A stretch of DNA of 64,000 nucleotides from Janibacter indicus (GCF_900176385.1 NZ_FWXN01000003.1:248001-312000); one strand, 5' to 3'. Positions 10,155-21,073 are shown, numbered from the stretch's first letter. Numbers and translations are program-made. The notes: a model not told the origin generated them from the sequence alone.

Positions 10155-11062
10155 TCCGCGCCGAGCCGGTCCTGGTCCGCGGGCGCCCCGCGCGGCTGCT
10201 CTTCGTCCACGCCCACCCCGACGACGAGTCGCTCGCGACCGGCGTCGCCATCGCCCACCACGTCGCCGCCGGCGACGAGGTCCACGTGCTCACCTGCACC
10301 CTCGGTGAGCAGGGCGAGGTCATCCCGCCCGAGCTGGGGCACCTCGACGCCGACCACGAGGACACCCTCGGCGAGTTCCGTCGCGACGAGCTGCGCGGCG
10401 CGATGACCGCGATCGGCGCCCGCAGCCAGGTCCTCGGCGAGGACCCCGCGGTGGGCCGACTCTCGCGCTGGCGCGACTCCGGCATGGCCGGCACCCCGGC
10501 CGCGGAGGACCCGCGCTGCTGGGTGCGCTCCGACGACGGCGAGGCGGTCGCCGCGGTGCGCGCGGTCGTCGAGGAGGTCGCGCCCGACCTCGTCGTCACC
10601 TACGACGCCGACGGCGGCTACGCCCACCCCGACCACATCCGCACCCACGAGGTGACCCGGGCGGCCGTCGCCGCGATGGACGAAGGGGGGCGCCCCGCCC
10701 TCTTCGGGGTCTTCACCCCGAGGTCGTGGGCCGAGGCGGACCGCGAGGTCCTCGCGGCGCTGCACGCGCCGGCGCAGGCCGGCTGGACGCAGCCGAGCGG
10801 GGAGTTCCCCCCTTCGGTCGTCGACGACGCCGTCGTGACCCACGCGGTCGTCGACGAGTCCGCGATCGCCCACCAGGAGGCCGCGCTGCGGCACCACCGC
10901 ACGCAGGTCACGCTCGGCCCGTCGCACACCTACGCCCTGTCCAACGACGTCGCCGCGCTGCTGCCGGGGCGTGAGGGCTTCGCCCGCCTCGACCTCGCGA
11001 CCGGTCTGCCCGTGCCCGGTGAGCCCGCGGGGGAGCGCCCGCCGCTGGTGGCCCGCCGATGA
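10151..11062 (+). CDS. mshB: GlcNAc-inositol deacetylase of mycothiol biosynthesis (MshB)
   Basis: 303 residues, the usual MshB length. It is a PIG-L/LmbE-fold zinc deacetylase: the AHPDDE motif (residues about 21-26) supplies zinc ligands and the catalytic aspartate, and YAHPDHIRTHE near 155 supplies the second histidine set. It deacetylates GlcNAc-Ins to GlcN-Ins, the step before cysteine ligation in mycothiol synthesis. It is coupled to genes on both sides by ATGA overlaps. A general LmbE deacetylase, or mycothiol conjugate amidase (Mca), is the alternative, but length and gene order favour MshB. Confidence 0.85.
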   Translation: MIRAEPVLVRGRPARLLFVHAHPDDESLATGVAIAHHVAAGDEVHVLTCTLGEQGEVIPPELGHLDADHEDTLGEFRRDELRGAMTAIGARSQVLGEDPAVGRLSRWRDSGMAGTPAAEDPRCWVRSDDGEAVAAVRAVVEEVAPDLVVTYDADGGYAHPDHIRTHEVTRAAVAAMDEGGRPALFGVFTPRSWAEADREVLAALHAPAQAGWTQPSGEFPPSVVDDAVVTHAVVDESAIAHQEAALRHHRTQVTLGPSHTYALSNDVAALLPGREGFARLDLATGLPVPGEPAGERPPLVARR

Positions 11063-11547
11063 CCGGTCTGGCCCCGACGAGCCTGCGGCACACCATGGCG
11101 CACTTCGCGACCGGGGTGACCGTGGTGACGACCCTCGAGGACGGCCACGACCACGCGATGACCGCCAACTCCCTCACGTCGGTCTCGCTCGACCCGCCGC
11201 TCGTGCTCGTCTGCGTCGCCAAGGACACGGGCTGGCACGAGGCCGTGACACAATCGGGCGTCTGGGGGATCTCGATCCTCCCGGCAGCGGGCCGCCCCGC
11301 GGCCAGCTGGCTGAGCACCGGCGGACGCCCGCTGCACGGCCAGCTCTCGCGGGTGGCGCACCATCGCGGAGAGCTCGGCGTCGCCCTGCTGGACGACGCG
11401 TTGGGCACCCTCGAGTGCCGCACGAGCGCCCAGCACGACGCCGGGGACCACACCATCGTCGTCGGCGAGGTCGTGGCCAGCCGCGCCGACGCCCACCGTG
11501 GCGACCCGCTGATCTACTACCGCAGCCAGTACACGAGCACGAGGTGA
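11059..11547 (+). CDS. Flavin reductase domain (FMN-binding split-barrel) protein
   Basis: 162 residues matching the flavin reductase-like family that supplies reduced flavin to two-component monooxygenases. The N-terminal pattern FATGVTVVTT, followed by MTANSLTSVSLDPPLVLVCV and a later WGISIL, is diagnostic. It overlaps mshB by 4 bp. No monooxygenase partner is adjacent, so the electron acceptor is unknown. Confidence 0.85.
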   Translation: MTGLAPTSLRHTMAHFATGVTVVTTLEDGHDHAMTANSLTSVSLDPPLVLVCVAKDTGWHEAVTQSGVWGISILPAAGRPAASWLSTGGRPLHGQLSRVAHHRGELGVALLDDALGTLECRTSAQHDAGDHTIVVGEVVASRADAHRGDPLIYYRSQYTSTR

Positions 11548-11551
11548 CCGC

Positions 11552-13297
11552 ATGACCCACGACAGCTGGACCGATGACGAGATCGTCGACCGGCCCCGCC
11601 GGGGCCGTGGCGCGCTCGCCGGTGCCTTCGTGCTCGTCGTCATCGCCGGGCTCTACGTCGCCGCGGCGATGTACTTCGGCGACCGGGTGCCCTCCGACAC
11701 CCGGGTCGGTGGGGTGGCCATCGGCGGGCTGACCCCCGACGAGGCGCAGTCCAAGCTGGAGAAGCAGCTCGCCGACGAGGAGGCCGAGCCGGTCGTCGTC
11801 GACGTCGCGGGCAAGAGCGTCGAGCTCGAGCCCGCCGACTCCGGCCTCGCCTACGACTACGAGGAGTCGGTGAGCGGGCTCACCGGCTTCAGCCTCAACC
11901 CCGTCGACCTCGTCAACCACGTGCGTGGCGGGGTCGAGCGCGAGGTCGAGGTCGCGGTCGACGAGGACGCGCTCGCCGCGGCCGTCGACGAGGCGACCGA
12001 CGGCATGGACGTCAAGCCGACCGAGGGCAAGGTCGCGCTCGACGGGGCCAAGATCACCAAGACCGCGTCCAAGCCCGGGCTGACCGTCGAGCGGGACAAG
12101 GTCGTCGAGGCGATCGTCGAGGGGTGGCCGTCCAACCGCGCCATCGACGCCGCGACCACCCAGCCGAAGCCGAAGCTCAGCCAGGCCGAGATCGACCGCT
12201 TCGCCAAGGACGACCTCGCGCCGCTCGTCTCCGGGCCGGTGACGATCAAGACCACCGACCCCAAGGCCTCCGGCGCCGACAAGACCATCTCCTTCGAGCT
12301 GACCGCGGAGCAGCTCGCCGCGGTCGTGTCGATCAAGGACTCGCAGGGCAAGCTCTCGGCGACCGTCGACGAGGACAAGATCCAGCAGACGGCCGTCGCC
12401 GCGGGCAAGGCCTCCGGCCGCTTCCGGCCCGCCCAGGACGCCACGGTCCAGCGCAACGGCCGCAGCTTCTCCGTCACCCCGTCGAGCAGCGGTCTCGAGC
12501 TCAAGGCCGAGGGCCTCGGTGCCGACATCGCCGCCGCGATGAAGAAGTCGGGCTCCGAGCGCACCGTCACGGCGCGGGCCCAGGAGGCCAAGCCGGAGTT
12601 CACCACCGCCGAGGCGAAGCGCACCCTGCCCAAGGAGCAGATCTCGACCTTCACGACCTACCTGCCCGACACCGGGGGCGTGCGCACCAACAACATCAAG
12701 ATCGCCGCGCGCCAGCTCGACGGCGCCTACGTCGCGCCCGGCGAGACCTTCTCGCTCAACCAGCTGCTCGGCCCCCGCACGCCGGACAAGGGCTACCAGA
12801 AGGCCGGCGTCATCAATGCCGGACGACTCACCGAGGACTACGGCGGCGGCATCTCGCAGCTGTCCACGACGCTGTTCAACGCCGTCTTCTTCTCGGGGGC
12901 CAAGATCGAGGAGTTCCACCCGCACTCCTTCTACATCTCGCGCTACCCCGAGGGGCGTGAGGCGACGATCTCCTGGCCGGGCGTCGACAACCGCTTCACC
13001 AACGACACCGGCGCCGGCATCCTCATCAACGCCGCGGTCAACGGCGACGAGGTGACGGTGAGCTTCGACGGCCGCAAGGCCTACGACAAGGTCGAGGCCT
13101 CCAAGAGCGCCCGCCGCAACATCGTGCCGCCCAAGAAGATCACCGACGACAAGAAGGGCTGCGTGCCGCAGTCGCCCGCGCCGGGCTTCTCGGTCGACAT
13201 CACCCGCACCTTCATCAAGGGTGGCTCGACGGTGAAGTCCTCGACCTTCACCACGACCTACATCCCCCAGGACGACGTCACCTGCACCAACCCCTGA
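11552..13297 (+). CDS. VanW-family membrane-anchored cell-wall protein
   Basis: 581 residues. A short cytoplasmic N-terminus and one membrane segment (about 25-47, ALAGAFVLVVIAGLYVAAAM) anchor the protein. The extracytoplasmic part has two repeats resembling peptidoglycan-binding-4 domains (GGVAIGGLTPDEA and later GRSFSVTPSSSG) and a C-terminal VanW domain (FSLNQLLGPRTPDKGY, YGGGISQLSTTLFNA). The ribosome site GAGGTGA overlaps the previous stop. Family members are linked to cell-wall stress or glycopeptide clusters, but no biochemical function is established. Confidence 0.85.
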   Translation: MTHDSWTDDEIVDRPRRGRGALAGAFVLVVIAGLYVAAAMYFGDRVPSDTRVGGVAIGGLTPDEAQSKLEKQLADEEAEPVVVDVAGKSVELEPADSGLAYDYEESVSGLTGFSLNPVDLVNHVRGGVEREVEVAVDEDALAAAVDEATDGMDVKPTEGKVALDGAKITKTASKPGLTVERDKVVEAIVEGWPSNRAIDAATTQPKPKLSQAEIDRFAKDDLAPLVSGPVTIKTTDPKASGADKTISFELTAEQLAAVVSIKDSQGKLSATVDEDKIQQTAVAAGKASGRFRPAQDATVQRNGRSFSVTPSSSGLELKAEGLGADIAAAMKKSGSERTVTARAQEAKPEFTTAEAKRTLPKEQISTFTTYLPDTGGVRTNNIKIAARQLDGAYVAPGETFSLNQLLGPRTPDKGYQKAGVINAGRLTEDYGGGISQLSTTLFNAVFFSGAKIEEFHPHSFYISRYPEGREATISWPGVDNRFTNDTGAGILINAAVNGDEVTVSFDGRKAYDKVEASKSARRNIVPPKKITDDKKGCVPQSPAPGFSVDITRTFIKGGSTVKSSTFTTTYIPQDDVTCTNP

Positions 13298-13303
13298 CGG
13301 GGG

Positions 13304-14346
<1,043 letters not shown>

Positions 14347-14350
<4 letters not shown>

Positions 14351-15876
14351 TCTTCGATCCCACTCTGTCGGAGCATCAGGACGGTCAAGGGCGCGGACAG
14401 CAGGATCATCATGGCGGCGAAGGGAGCAGCGCCCGCGTAGTCGAACTCGTCGCTCGCGGCCCAGAAGGCGGTGGCCAGGGTGGAGGTCCCGGTCGGCGAC
14501 AGCAGCAGCGTCGCGGTGAGCTCCGTGGCGGCCGCGATGGCCACGAGGGCCGCTCCGGTGAGCGCCGAGGGGAGGATGAGCGGCAGCACGACCCGACGGA
14601 AGGCCCCGAGCGGACTGCACCCGAGCGACCGCGCGGCATCGCTGAGCTCGGGGGGCGCGGCGGCCAGGCCGGAGCGCAGGGAGACCATGGCGCGGGGGAT
14701 GAAGAGGATCGAGTAGCAGAGCACGAGCAGCAGCGGCGACTGGTAGATCCCCGGGACGTACCGGACGGAGACGGTGATCAGGGCCAGGGCGATGACGACC
14801 CCGGGCAGCGAGCTCGCGATGTAAGTGACCCGCTCCAGCACCAGTGTCCACGCGGTGCGCCGCCGGCTGAGCAGCCATGCGCCCGGCAGTGCCAGGACGG
14901 TCGTGACGGCCGCGGCGGCGAGGGCGAGCGAGATCGTCGACCCGGTCGTGACGAGCAGCGAAGGGCGGATCCCGAGCTCGTCGACGGGGGCGGCCAGGTG
15001 GGCGAGCAGCCACCGACCGACGAGCGTGACCGGCAGGACGAGGGAGACGGCGACGACAACGGTGAGCGCGAGGAGGGCCACGGGGGACCACCGACCCAGG
15101 CGTACCAGCGCCGCCCGGCGGTGGACGCCGCGGCCGACGCGGGCGGTGCGAGCGGTGCCGCGCAGCAGGTGCTCGAGCGTGAGGACGGTGACGCACATCA
15201 GGGCGAGGACGAGCGCGAGCACGCTGCCCTGGTTGCTCGAGAAGCTCACCTCGTACTGCACGAGGATCGCGGTGGTGAAGGTCGGGTAGCGCATCATCTC
15301 GAGCACGCCGAACTCGGCGAGGAGGTGCAGCCCGACGAGCAGGCCGCCACCACTGATGGCCGGTCGCAGCCGGGGCAGGACCGTGCGGCGCCAGGCCTGC
15401 AGCGGACTGGCGCCGAGGGCGCGGGCGTCCTCCTCCGGGGCGGCGTCGAGGTCGCGCAGGATCGCGGCCACGGGCAGGTAGACGAAGGGGAAGTACGCGG
15501 CCGTCGTCACCAGGGCGGCCCCGCCGAGGCCGTCGAGTCCCGGACGGAAGGAGACCCAGGCGTAGGCAGCGACGAAGGCGGGCACGGCCAAGGGAGCACC
15601 GAGCAGCACCCGCCACACCCCGGCGAGGGGCAGGTCCGTGCGCTCGACGAGCCAGGCCGCCCCGACGCCGAGGACGATCGTCGCGGGGACCGTGACGAGC
15701 AGCAGCAGGAGGGTGTTGGTCAGCAGCTCCACCGTGCGCGGGCGGATCAGGTACTCGAGGGCGCCGGCGGGCGAGCTGCCGAAGCCGTCCGCGGCCACGA
15801 CCGCGAGCGGCAGCACCGTGATGACCGCGACGAGGACCGCCGCGGTCATCACGAGGTGCCTAGAGGATGCCGGCAT
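14347..15876 (-). CDS. fbpB: Iron ABC transporter permease (FbpB type, duplicated core)
   Basis: 509 residues with about twelve membrane segments and two BPD_transp_1 halves, as in FbpB/ThiP. Each half has an EAA-type loop (ARALGASPLQAWRRTVLPRL and ARSLGCSPLGAFRRVVLPLI). ATG 15876 overlaps the 3' end of the binding-protein gene by 17 bp; an alternative ATG at 15849 would leave a short gap, and neither has a clear ribosome site. It moves the substrate delivered by the upstream lipoprotein. Confidence 0.88.
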
Positions 15877-16882
15877 CGGTCATCAGCTGGGTGACCTTTT
15901 CGGAGTCGAGGGAGAAGGGGTCGACGGCGGGCGCCTGGAGGGACTCGAGCGTCGGCAGGTCGGGGTCGGAGTCGACCCCCTTCGCCACGGCGTACTCCTT
16001 GGAGCCGCTGGACTCGAGGACGGCCTGCCCCTCCTCGGAGAGGATGTAGTCGACGAACTGCTGGGCCTCGTCGGCGTGCTTGGCGTTCTTGAGCACGCCC
16101 GCGGCGGAGAGGCTGACGAAGGCGCCCGGGTCCTCACCCTTGAAGTAGTGCAGCGCGGTGTTGGCCGTGCCCTCCTTGGTCTCGGCCTGGTCGCGGTACC
16201 AGTAGTAGTGGTAGATGACGCCCATCGGGACCTCGCCGGCGTTGACGGCCTTCATCGTCGCGATGTTGTTCTCGTAGATCCGGGCGTTGGCCTTCATGCC
16301 GTCGAGCCACGTCTTCGTCTTGGCCTCGCCCTGGTCGGCGAGCATGCCGGCGACGATCGCCTGGAAGTCGGCGCCCGTCGCGCCCGCGCCCCACTGGTCC
16401 TTGTACTCGGGCTGCTGCAGGTCCATGAGTGAGGCGGGCAGGTCGTCCTTCGAGACCTTGTCGGGGTTGTAGACCAAGACGGTCGAGCGAGCGGCGACGC
16501 TCGTCCAGTCACCGCTCGACGGGCGACGGTTCTCCGGCACCTGGGCGAGGGTCTTGGCGTCGACGGGCGCGAGCAGCCCGGCGTCCTCGACGAGGGTCAT
16601 CGCGGGGCTGTTCTCGGTGAGGAAGACGTCGGCGGGGGAGGCGTCACCCTCCTCGACGATCTGGTGGCCCATCGACGAGTCCTTGCCCGGACGGATCTGG
16701 GTCTTGATGCCGGTCTTGTCCGTGAAGCCCTGCGCCCACGCCTTGGTGAGGTTGTCGTGCTGGCTGGAGTAGATCTGCAGCGCGTCCGGGTCGGTCGCCG
16801 GGCCGTCCGAGCCGCCGCAGGCGGCGAGGGCGAGGACGGAGGCGCCGAGGGCGCTCACCATGAGGGTGCGTCGGGTCATCAT
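15860..16882 (-). CDS. fbpA: Ferric-iron-type periplasmic binding lipoprotein (FbpA/FutA family)
   Basis: 340-residue lipoprotein: twin ATG start, arginine-rich n-region, lipobox LAAC (cysteine near 22). The mature sequence begins with the FutA/FbpA signature LQIYSSQHD and contains a tyrosine-rich segment YHYYWYRD in the position where family members coordinate Fe3+. Family 1 solute-binding fold. It is preceded 18 bp upstream by the adenylation-acyltransferase fusion, so all four genes probably form one transcript. Confidence 0.88.
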   Translation of the reverse strand: MMTRRTLMVSALGASVLALAACGGSDGPATDPDALQIYSSQHDNLTKAWAQGFTDKTGIKTQIRPGKDSSMGHQIVEEGDASPADVFLTENSPAMTLVEDAGLLAPVDAKTLAQVPENRRPSSGDWTSVAARSTVLVYNPDKVSKDDLPASLMDLQQPEYKDQWGAGATGADFQAIVAGMLADQGEAKTKTWLDGMKANARIYENNIATMKAVNAGEVPMGVIYHYYWYRDQAETKEGTANTALHYFKGEDPGAFVSLSAAGVLKNAKHADEAQQFVDYILSEEGQAVLESSGSKEYAVAKGVDSDPDLPTLESLQAPAVDPFSLDSEKVTQLMTDAGIL

Positions 16883-16900
16883 CGCGGGGTCTCCGATCGT

Positions 16901-19477
16901 TCAGGCGGTCTCGGCCCGGGGGCCGGTCGGTGCGGGGGCGGGACGGCGGTCCCGGGTGGCCAGGTCGGCCAGGGCGTGCGTCGGGCGCTGCAGCAGCCAC
17001 CACAGCACGACCCCGAGGACGAGGGACCCGGCCAGGGCGAGCCACGGGTCGTCCACGACCCGGAAGACCTGCCACTGGACGAGGTAGATGTGCAGCGACG
17101 CGGCCGCGACGAGCCCGAGCGGCAGGGCGAGGGGGCGCGGGAGCGGCACGCGCGGGACGAGGCCGAGGACGGCGATCGCGACGAGCACCGTCAGGCCGCG
17201 GCTGGGCTCGACGAAGAAGCCCCACATGCCGACGGCGGTGAGCGCCAGGGTCGCCGCGCGCTGGCGGTGGGTGCGGGCGGCGCCGAGGGCCATGCCCAGG
17301 GCGAAGAGCCACAGGACGGACCCGGGCAGGCCACGCGTCGCGCCGGTCGACTCCGGGACGAGGATCCACCGGGGCACCAGGGCGACCGCGGCCAGGGCCA
17401 TGCTCCACGCCCACGGGTGGCGCACGTGGAGCCGCCCGAGCGCGGGCACGGAGACGAGCGCGAGGGCGAGCACGCTGCAGGCGAGCAGGGCCTCGATGAA
17501 CCACAGGTTAATCCGGGCGCCCCACTCGACCTCGCCCACGAGCCAGTTGACGAGCAGCACGTTCTCCCAGCCGTAGCCCGAGGCGGTGACCAGCCCGAAG
17601 AGGGCGACCGCCATCGACGGCACCGCGAAGGTCGCGATCGAGCGCAGGCCGCGTCGGCGCCGCTCCGCGGGCCGCGGGTCGTCGAGGGTGAACTTGGTGA
17701 GCGACCAGCCGGCGAGGGCGAGGAGGGTGTGTGCGCCGCCGGGGACGGAGATGATCCCGAGGTGGCTGGCGCAGATCGCCAGGGCGGCGAGAGCGCGCAC
17801 GACGACGGGCGTCTCGGCCCAGCGCACGACGCGTCCGGGGGTGCCGGCCTGCGCCGCGAGACGACGAAGGGGGACCCGGTGCCAGCCGTCGGGGAGGGGC
17901 CCGAGGGCCCGCTCGAGGGCGACTGAGGTCTGCACGAGGCTGTAGGAGTCCCCGCCCAGCTCGGCGAAGGAGCGGTCCGGGTCGACGTCGTCGCGCCGCA
18001 GGGCGGCGGCGACGACGGCGACGGTGGCGGCGAGCTGGTCGCCGGAGGGCAGGGGGTCGCCGGTCGTCGCCGCGAGCGCGCGCTCGCGGCACGCGGCCCG
18101 GTCGGTCTTGCCGTTGGGCAGCCGGGGCAGCTCGGCGACGGTGTCGACGATGACGGCCCCGGGGGCGAGGCCGGCGGCCCGGACCGCCCGCTCGCGGACC
18201 GAGCGGACGAGGTGGGGGTTGCCCCCTTCGTCGGTGACGAGGGTGACGAGGAGGTGGCGGGCGTCGGCGGTGACGACCACCTCGTGACCGGCATCCGCGA
18301 GCGCGTCGGCGACGCGGCCGAGGTCGATGCGCAGGCCGAGAACCTTGGCGATGTCGTCGCGGCGGCCGACGATGCGCACGCGGCCGTCGTCCAGCCGCCC
18401 GAGGTCGCCGGTGCGCAGCTCGGCGACCATGCGGCCGAGGGCGAGCTCGTCGGGGTGCTCGGCGTAGCCGAGCATGACGCCGGGGCCGGTGAAGACGAGC
18501 TCGCCGACCTCGTCGCTCCCGCCCGGGACGTCGTGGTCCAGGCGGAAGGCCGAGGCGGCGACGGCCCGCCCGACCGCGTCCGGGTGCTCGAGGACCTCGG
18601 CGCCGCGCTGGATCGCCATCCGGGCGGTCGCCTCGGTCTGGCCGTACATCACCGCGAGCTCCCAGCCCTGGCGCCGGCCGAGCACCGCGAGCTCGCGCAC
18701 CCGCTCGGCGCCGAGCGCGCCGCCGGCCTGGGTCACGAGGCGCAGCCCGGGCGTCCCGGCGCGCAGGCGCGCGTCGACGAGGTCGAAGGTGTGCGGCACC
18801 CCCGCGAGGACGGTGACGCGGTGCTCGGCGTGCAGCCGCCAGAACTCGTCGTCGGTCACCGAGCGCTCGGTGACGACGATGCCGCCGCCGGCGAGGAGCG
18901 CGCTGTGCAGGACGGACAGGCCGTAGCAGTAGTGGAGGGGGAGCGAGGTGATCACGCGGTCGTCCGCGCGCAGGCCCAGGCCCTCGGCGATGGCGGCGGC
19001 GTTGCTCGTGAGGTTGTCGTGCGAGAGGCGCACGAGCTTGGGGCTGCCGGTGCTGCCGGAGGTCGACAGCAGCAGCGCGAGGTCGGGGTGCAGCAGGTGC
19101 TGGGGATCGGTCGAGAGGGCCTCGATGCGCTCGCCGACGAGCCGCACGTCCGGGGCGAAGCGCTCGGTGACCGACTCCGCGCCCGGTCCGGTGACGAGCC
19201 CGACGTGACCGGCGGCGAGCACCGCCAGGTGGGCCACGACACCCGGGACGTCGCGCGTCGGGTGGAGGTGGACCAGGCGACGACCGGTCGCCGCGTCGGG
19301 CAGGCGCTCCGCGAGCGCCCCGACCCGTGCCGCCAGGTCGGCGTGCGTCAGCACCCGGTCGCCGTCGAGGAGCGCGGGACGGGTCGACCCGGGGTGGACG
19401 AAGGGGGCGGTCCCCCGGCCCGGGACGCGCTCGGGAGCCGGGCGGGCCACCTCCGTGAGCGTCGCCGTGGGAGTCAT
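16901..19477 (-). CDS. Adenylation / carrier / membrane acyltransferase-3 fusion protein
   Basis: 858 residues in three modules. Residues about 20-460 are an AMP-forming adenylation domain: STSGSTGSPK (138-147), YGQTEA (278-283), LRTGDLGRLDDGRVRIVGRRDD, and the catalytic lysine of LPNGKTDR (457). Residues about 485-550 are a carrier domain with LGGDS, Ser511 being the phosphopantetheine site. From about 558 a polytopic region begins RALAALAICASHLG, matching the OafA-type acyltransferase-3 start (RALA plus histidine, here His572), with about nine or ten helices. Inference: it activates an acid, loads it on its own carrier and passes it across or onto a cell-surface or secreted acceptor. It heads the operon with fbpABC and faces a phosphopantetheinyl transferase. 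The activated acid is unknown. Confidence 0.8.
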   Translation of the reverse strand: MTPTATLTEVARPAPERVPGRGTAPFVHPGSTRPALLDGDRVLTHADLAARVGALAERLPDAATGRRLVHLHPTRDVPGVVAHLAVLAAGHVGLVTGPGAESVTERFAPDVRLVGERIEALSTDPQHLLHPDLALLLSTSGSTGSPKLVRLSHDNLTSNAAAIAEGLGLRADDRVITSLPLHYCYGLSVLHSALLAGGGIVVTERSVTDDEFWRLHAEHRVTVLAGVPHTFDLVDARLRAGTPGLRLVTQAGGALGAERVRELAVLGRRQGWELAVMYGQTEATARMAIQRGAEVLEHPDAVGRAVAASAFRLDHDVPGGSDEVGELVFTGPGVMLGYAEHPDELALGRMVAELRTGDLGRLDDGRVRIVGRRDDIAKVLGLRIDLGRVADALADAGHEVVVTADARHLLVTLVTDEGGNPHLVRSVRERAVRAAGLAPGAVIVDTVAELPRLPNGKTDRAACRERALAATTGDPLPSGDQLAATVAVVAAALRRDDVDPDRSFAELGGDSYSLVQTSVALERALGPLPDGWHRVPLRRLAAQAGTPGRVVRWAETPVVVRALAALAICASHLGIISVPGGAHTLLALAGWSLTKFTLDDPRPAERRRRGLRSIATFAVPSMAVALFGLVTASGYGWENVLLVNWLVGEVEWGARINLWFIEALLACSVLALALVSVPALGRLHVRHPWAWSMALAAVALVPRWILVPESTGATRGLPGSVLWLFALGMALGAARTHRQRAATLALTAVGMWGFFVEPSRGLTVLVAIAVLGLVPRVPLPRPLALPLGLVAAASLHIYLVQWQVFRVVDDPWLALAGSLVLGVVLWWLLQRPTHALADLATRDRRPAPAPTGPRAETA

Positions 19478-19538
19478 GTTGGTGTGCCTATCCTTAGTAG
19501 CTAGGGCGAGAGTACAACCGTTGACGTCAGGACCTCAC

Positions 19539-20093
19539 ATGGACAACCACGTCGTGGACGTCTGGTGGTCGGACCTGCGGGCGATGGACCTGGCGCTCCT
19601 GCCGCTGCTCGACCCGGTCGAGGCGGCACGGGCCGCGGGCATCGCCGGCTCGGCCGACCTCGGGCGCTTCGTCGTCGGGGCGTGGCTGCTGCGGGTCGCA
19701 GTGGGGGCCGCGACGGGGACCGACCCCCGCTCGGTCGCCGTCGAGCGGACCTGCACCGACTGCGGCGGGCCGCACGGGCGGCCGCTCGTGCACGGCACGC
19801 ACGTGAGCGTCGCGCACGCCGGGCCGCTCGTCCTCGTCGCCACCGCTGCGGTGCCGGTCGGTGTCGACGTCGAGTCGCTCCGGCGCGGAGGGGGCGTCGC
19901 CGGGTGGGTCGTCGAGGAGGCGACCTTCAAGGCCACGGGGGCGCGCTCGTCAGCCGGCGTCCGGGTCGTCGATCTCGAGGTCCCGGTGCCGGGCTACCGC
20001 GCGGCGCTCGCCGTGGCCGGCGCCGACGTCACCCTCGTCACGCACGGGCCGTCGGAGTCGGCCGCCGCTCAGCGCAGCGCGAGGTGGACGTAG
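19539..20093 (+). CDS. 4'-phosphopantetheinyl transferase (Sfp/AcpT-like, compact)
   Basis: 184 residues. It has the N-terminal CTDCGGPHGRP motif (72-82), VSVAHAG (89-95), the Mg-binding PVGVDVES segment (106-113) and WVVEEATFKATG (123-134), which together identify an Sfp-type transferase. It is shorter than typical Sfp; the segment between the two metal motifs is condensed. It would convert the apo-carrier of the divergent fusion protein to its holo form. Its last 25 bp overlap the convergent GNAT gene. Confidence 0.82.
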   Translation: MDNHVVDVWWSDLRAMDLALLPLLDPVEAARAAGIAGSADLGRFVVGAWLLRVAVGAATGTDPRSVAVERTCTDCGGPHGRPLVHGTHVSVAHAGPLVLVATAAVPVGVDVESLRRGGGVAGWVVEEATFKATGARSSAGVRVVDLEVPVPGYRAALAVAGADVTLVTHGPSESAAAQRSARWT

Positions 20094-21073
20094 TCGTGGT
20101 GGGTCGTCATGCCCAGCCCGCGGTAGAGGTGCTGGGCGGGCGCGTTGTCCGGCTCGACCTGCAGGTAGGTCAGGCTCGCGCCGGCGGCGGCCGCGATCCG
20201 GAGCGCCTCGACGGTCAGCCACCGGCCGATGCCGCGCCCGCGGTGCGCGGGGGAGACGTGCAGGCCGAAGACGCCGGCCCACCCGTCGCTCAGTGCCACG
20301 CGCACGACGCCGGCGGTGCTCCCTTCGTCGTCGTGGGCGGTGAGGAAGACCTGGTGGCGGGGCAGAGCGAGGATCTGCCGCGCAGCATCGAGGTGGTCGA
20401 GCAGGCGGGGGGAGCCGCCCGCGAACCACGCGTCGTCCGGCGCGTCCGCCGTGGTCAGGCGCAGGCCGGGCGGGGTGGGGACGTCGGCGAGCAGGTCTGC
20501 GGTGCGGCCGGTGAGCACGTCGGCAGGGTTGCCCTCGACCCAGCCGCGCTCGAGCAGCAGTGCCCCGAGCGGGTCGTCGGTGGTGGCGGCGCCGGTGGGG
20601 CGCGGCAGCATGACGAAGGGGAGGAGCCCGCGCTCGTCGTACCAGGCCTCCACGGCGTCGACGGCCTCCGGCAGCGGCAGGCCCGGGTCGCCCACGGGCA
20701 GGGCGGAGTTGGAGCGCCCGGTCCACCCGAGACCGGCCCGCAGCAGCCAGCCGGAGCCGGGAGCGCCCAGCCAGGCCTCCTCGACTCCCGGCTGGCCGCG
20801 GGTCATGACGAGGTGCAGGTCCTCGATGGTCACGGCGCGGTGCGGTGCGCCACGACGCGAGGGCTTCGGTGGGATGACCCGGGCGGCGACGACGTGGTCG
20901 CGGGCCACGGTGACCTCCCCGGTGCGGGTGGCGATGCGCAGGTGCGTGGCGTCGATGCCGACGAGCTCGCCGACGGTGTCGGTCAGCGTCGGGCCGGACG
21001 GCGGGGGAGGGGCGATCCGGGAACGGACCGCCACACGAGAGCCCACGGTGAGACCCGGCGGCAGACCACTCAT
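20069..21073 (-). CDS. GNAT-family N-acetyltransferase with N-terminal extension
   Basis: 334 residues. The first ~80 residues form a small beta-rich region (VGSRVAVRSRI...DTVGELVGIDATHLRIAT) fused to a C-terminal GNAT domain with acetyl-CoA-binding loop HVSPAHRGRGIGRWL near 280 and YLQVEPDNAPAQHLY near 310. The acceptor is unknown. ATG 21073 lies 8 nt after a minus-strand TACTAT, consistent with a leaderless message. The gene is divergent from fdxA and overlaps the end of the phosphopantetheinyl transferase gene by 25 bp. Confidence 0.82.
   Translation of the reverse strand: MSGLPPGLTVGSRVAVRSRIAPPPPSGPTLTDTVGELVGIDATHLRIATRTGEVTVARDHVVAARVIPPKPSRRGAPHRAVTIEDLHLVMTRGQPGVEEAWLGAPGSGWLLRAGLGWTGRSNSALPVGDPGLPLPEAVDAVEAWYDERGLLPFVMLPRPTGAATTDDPLGALLLERGWVEGNPADVLTGRTADLLADVPTPPGLRLTTADAPDDAWFAGGSPRLLDHLDAARQILALPRHQVFLTAHDDEGSTAGVVRVALSDGWAGVFGLHVSPAHRGRGIGRWLTVEALRIAAAAGASLTYLQVEPDNAPAQHLYRGLGMTTHHDYVHLALR

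Noticed and set aside
19478-19538. Possible DtxR/IdeR iron box (CCTATCCTTAGTAGCTAGG) upstream of the iron operon
   Set aside because: Attractive by context, but only the outer CCTA/TAGG is symmetric and the match to TTAGGTTAGGCTAACCTAA is poor.
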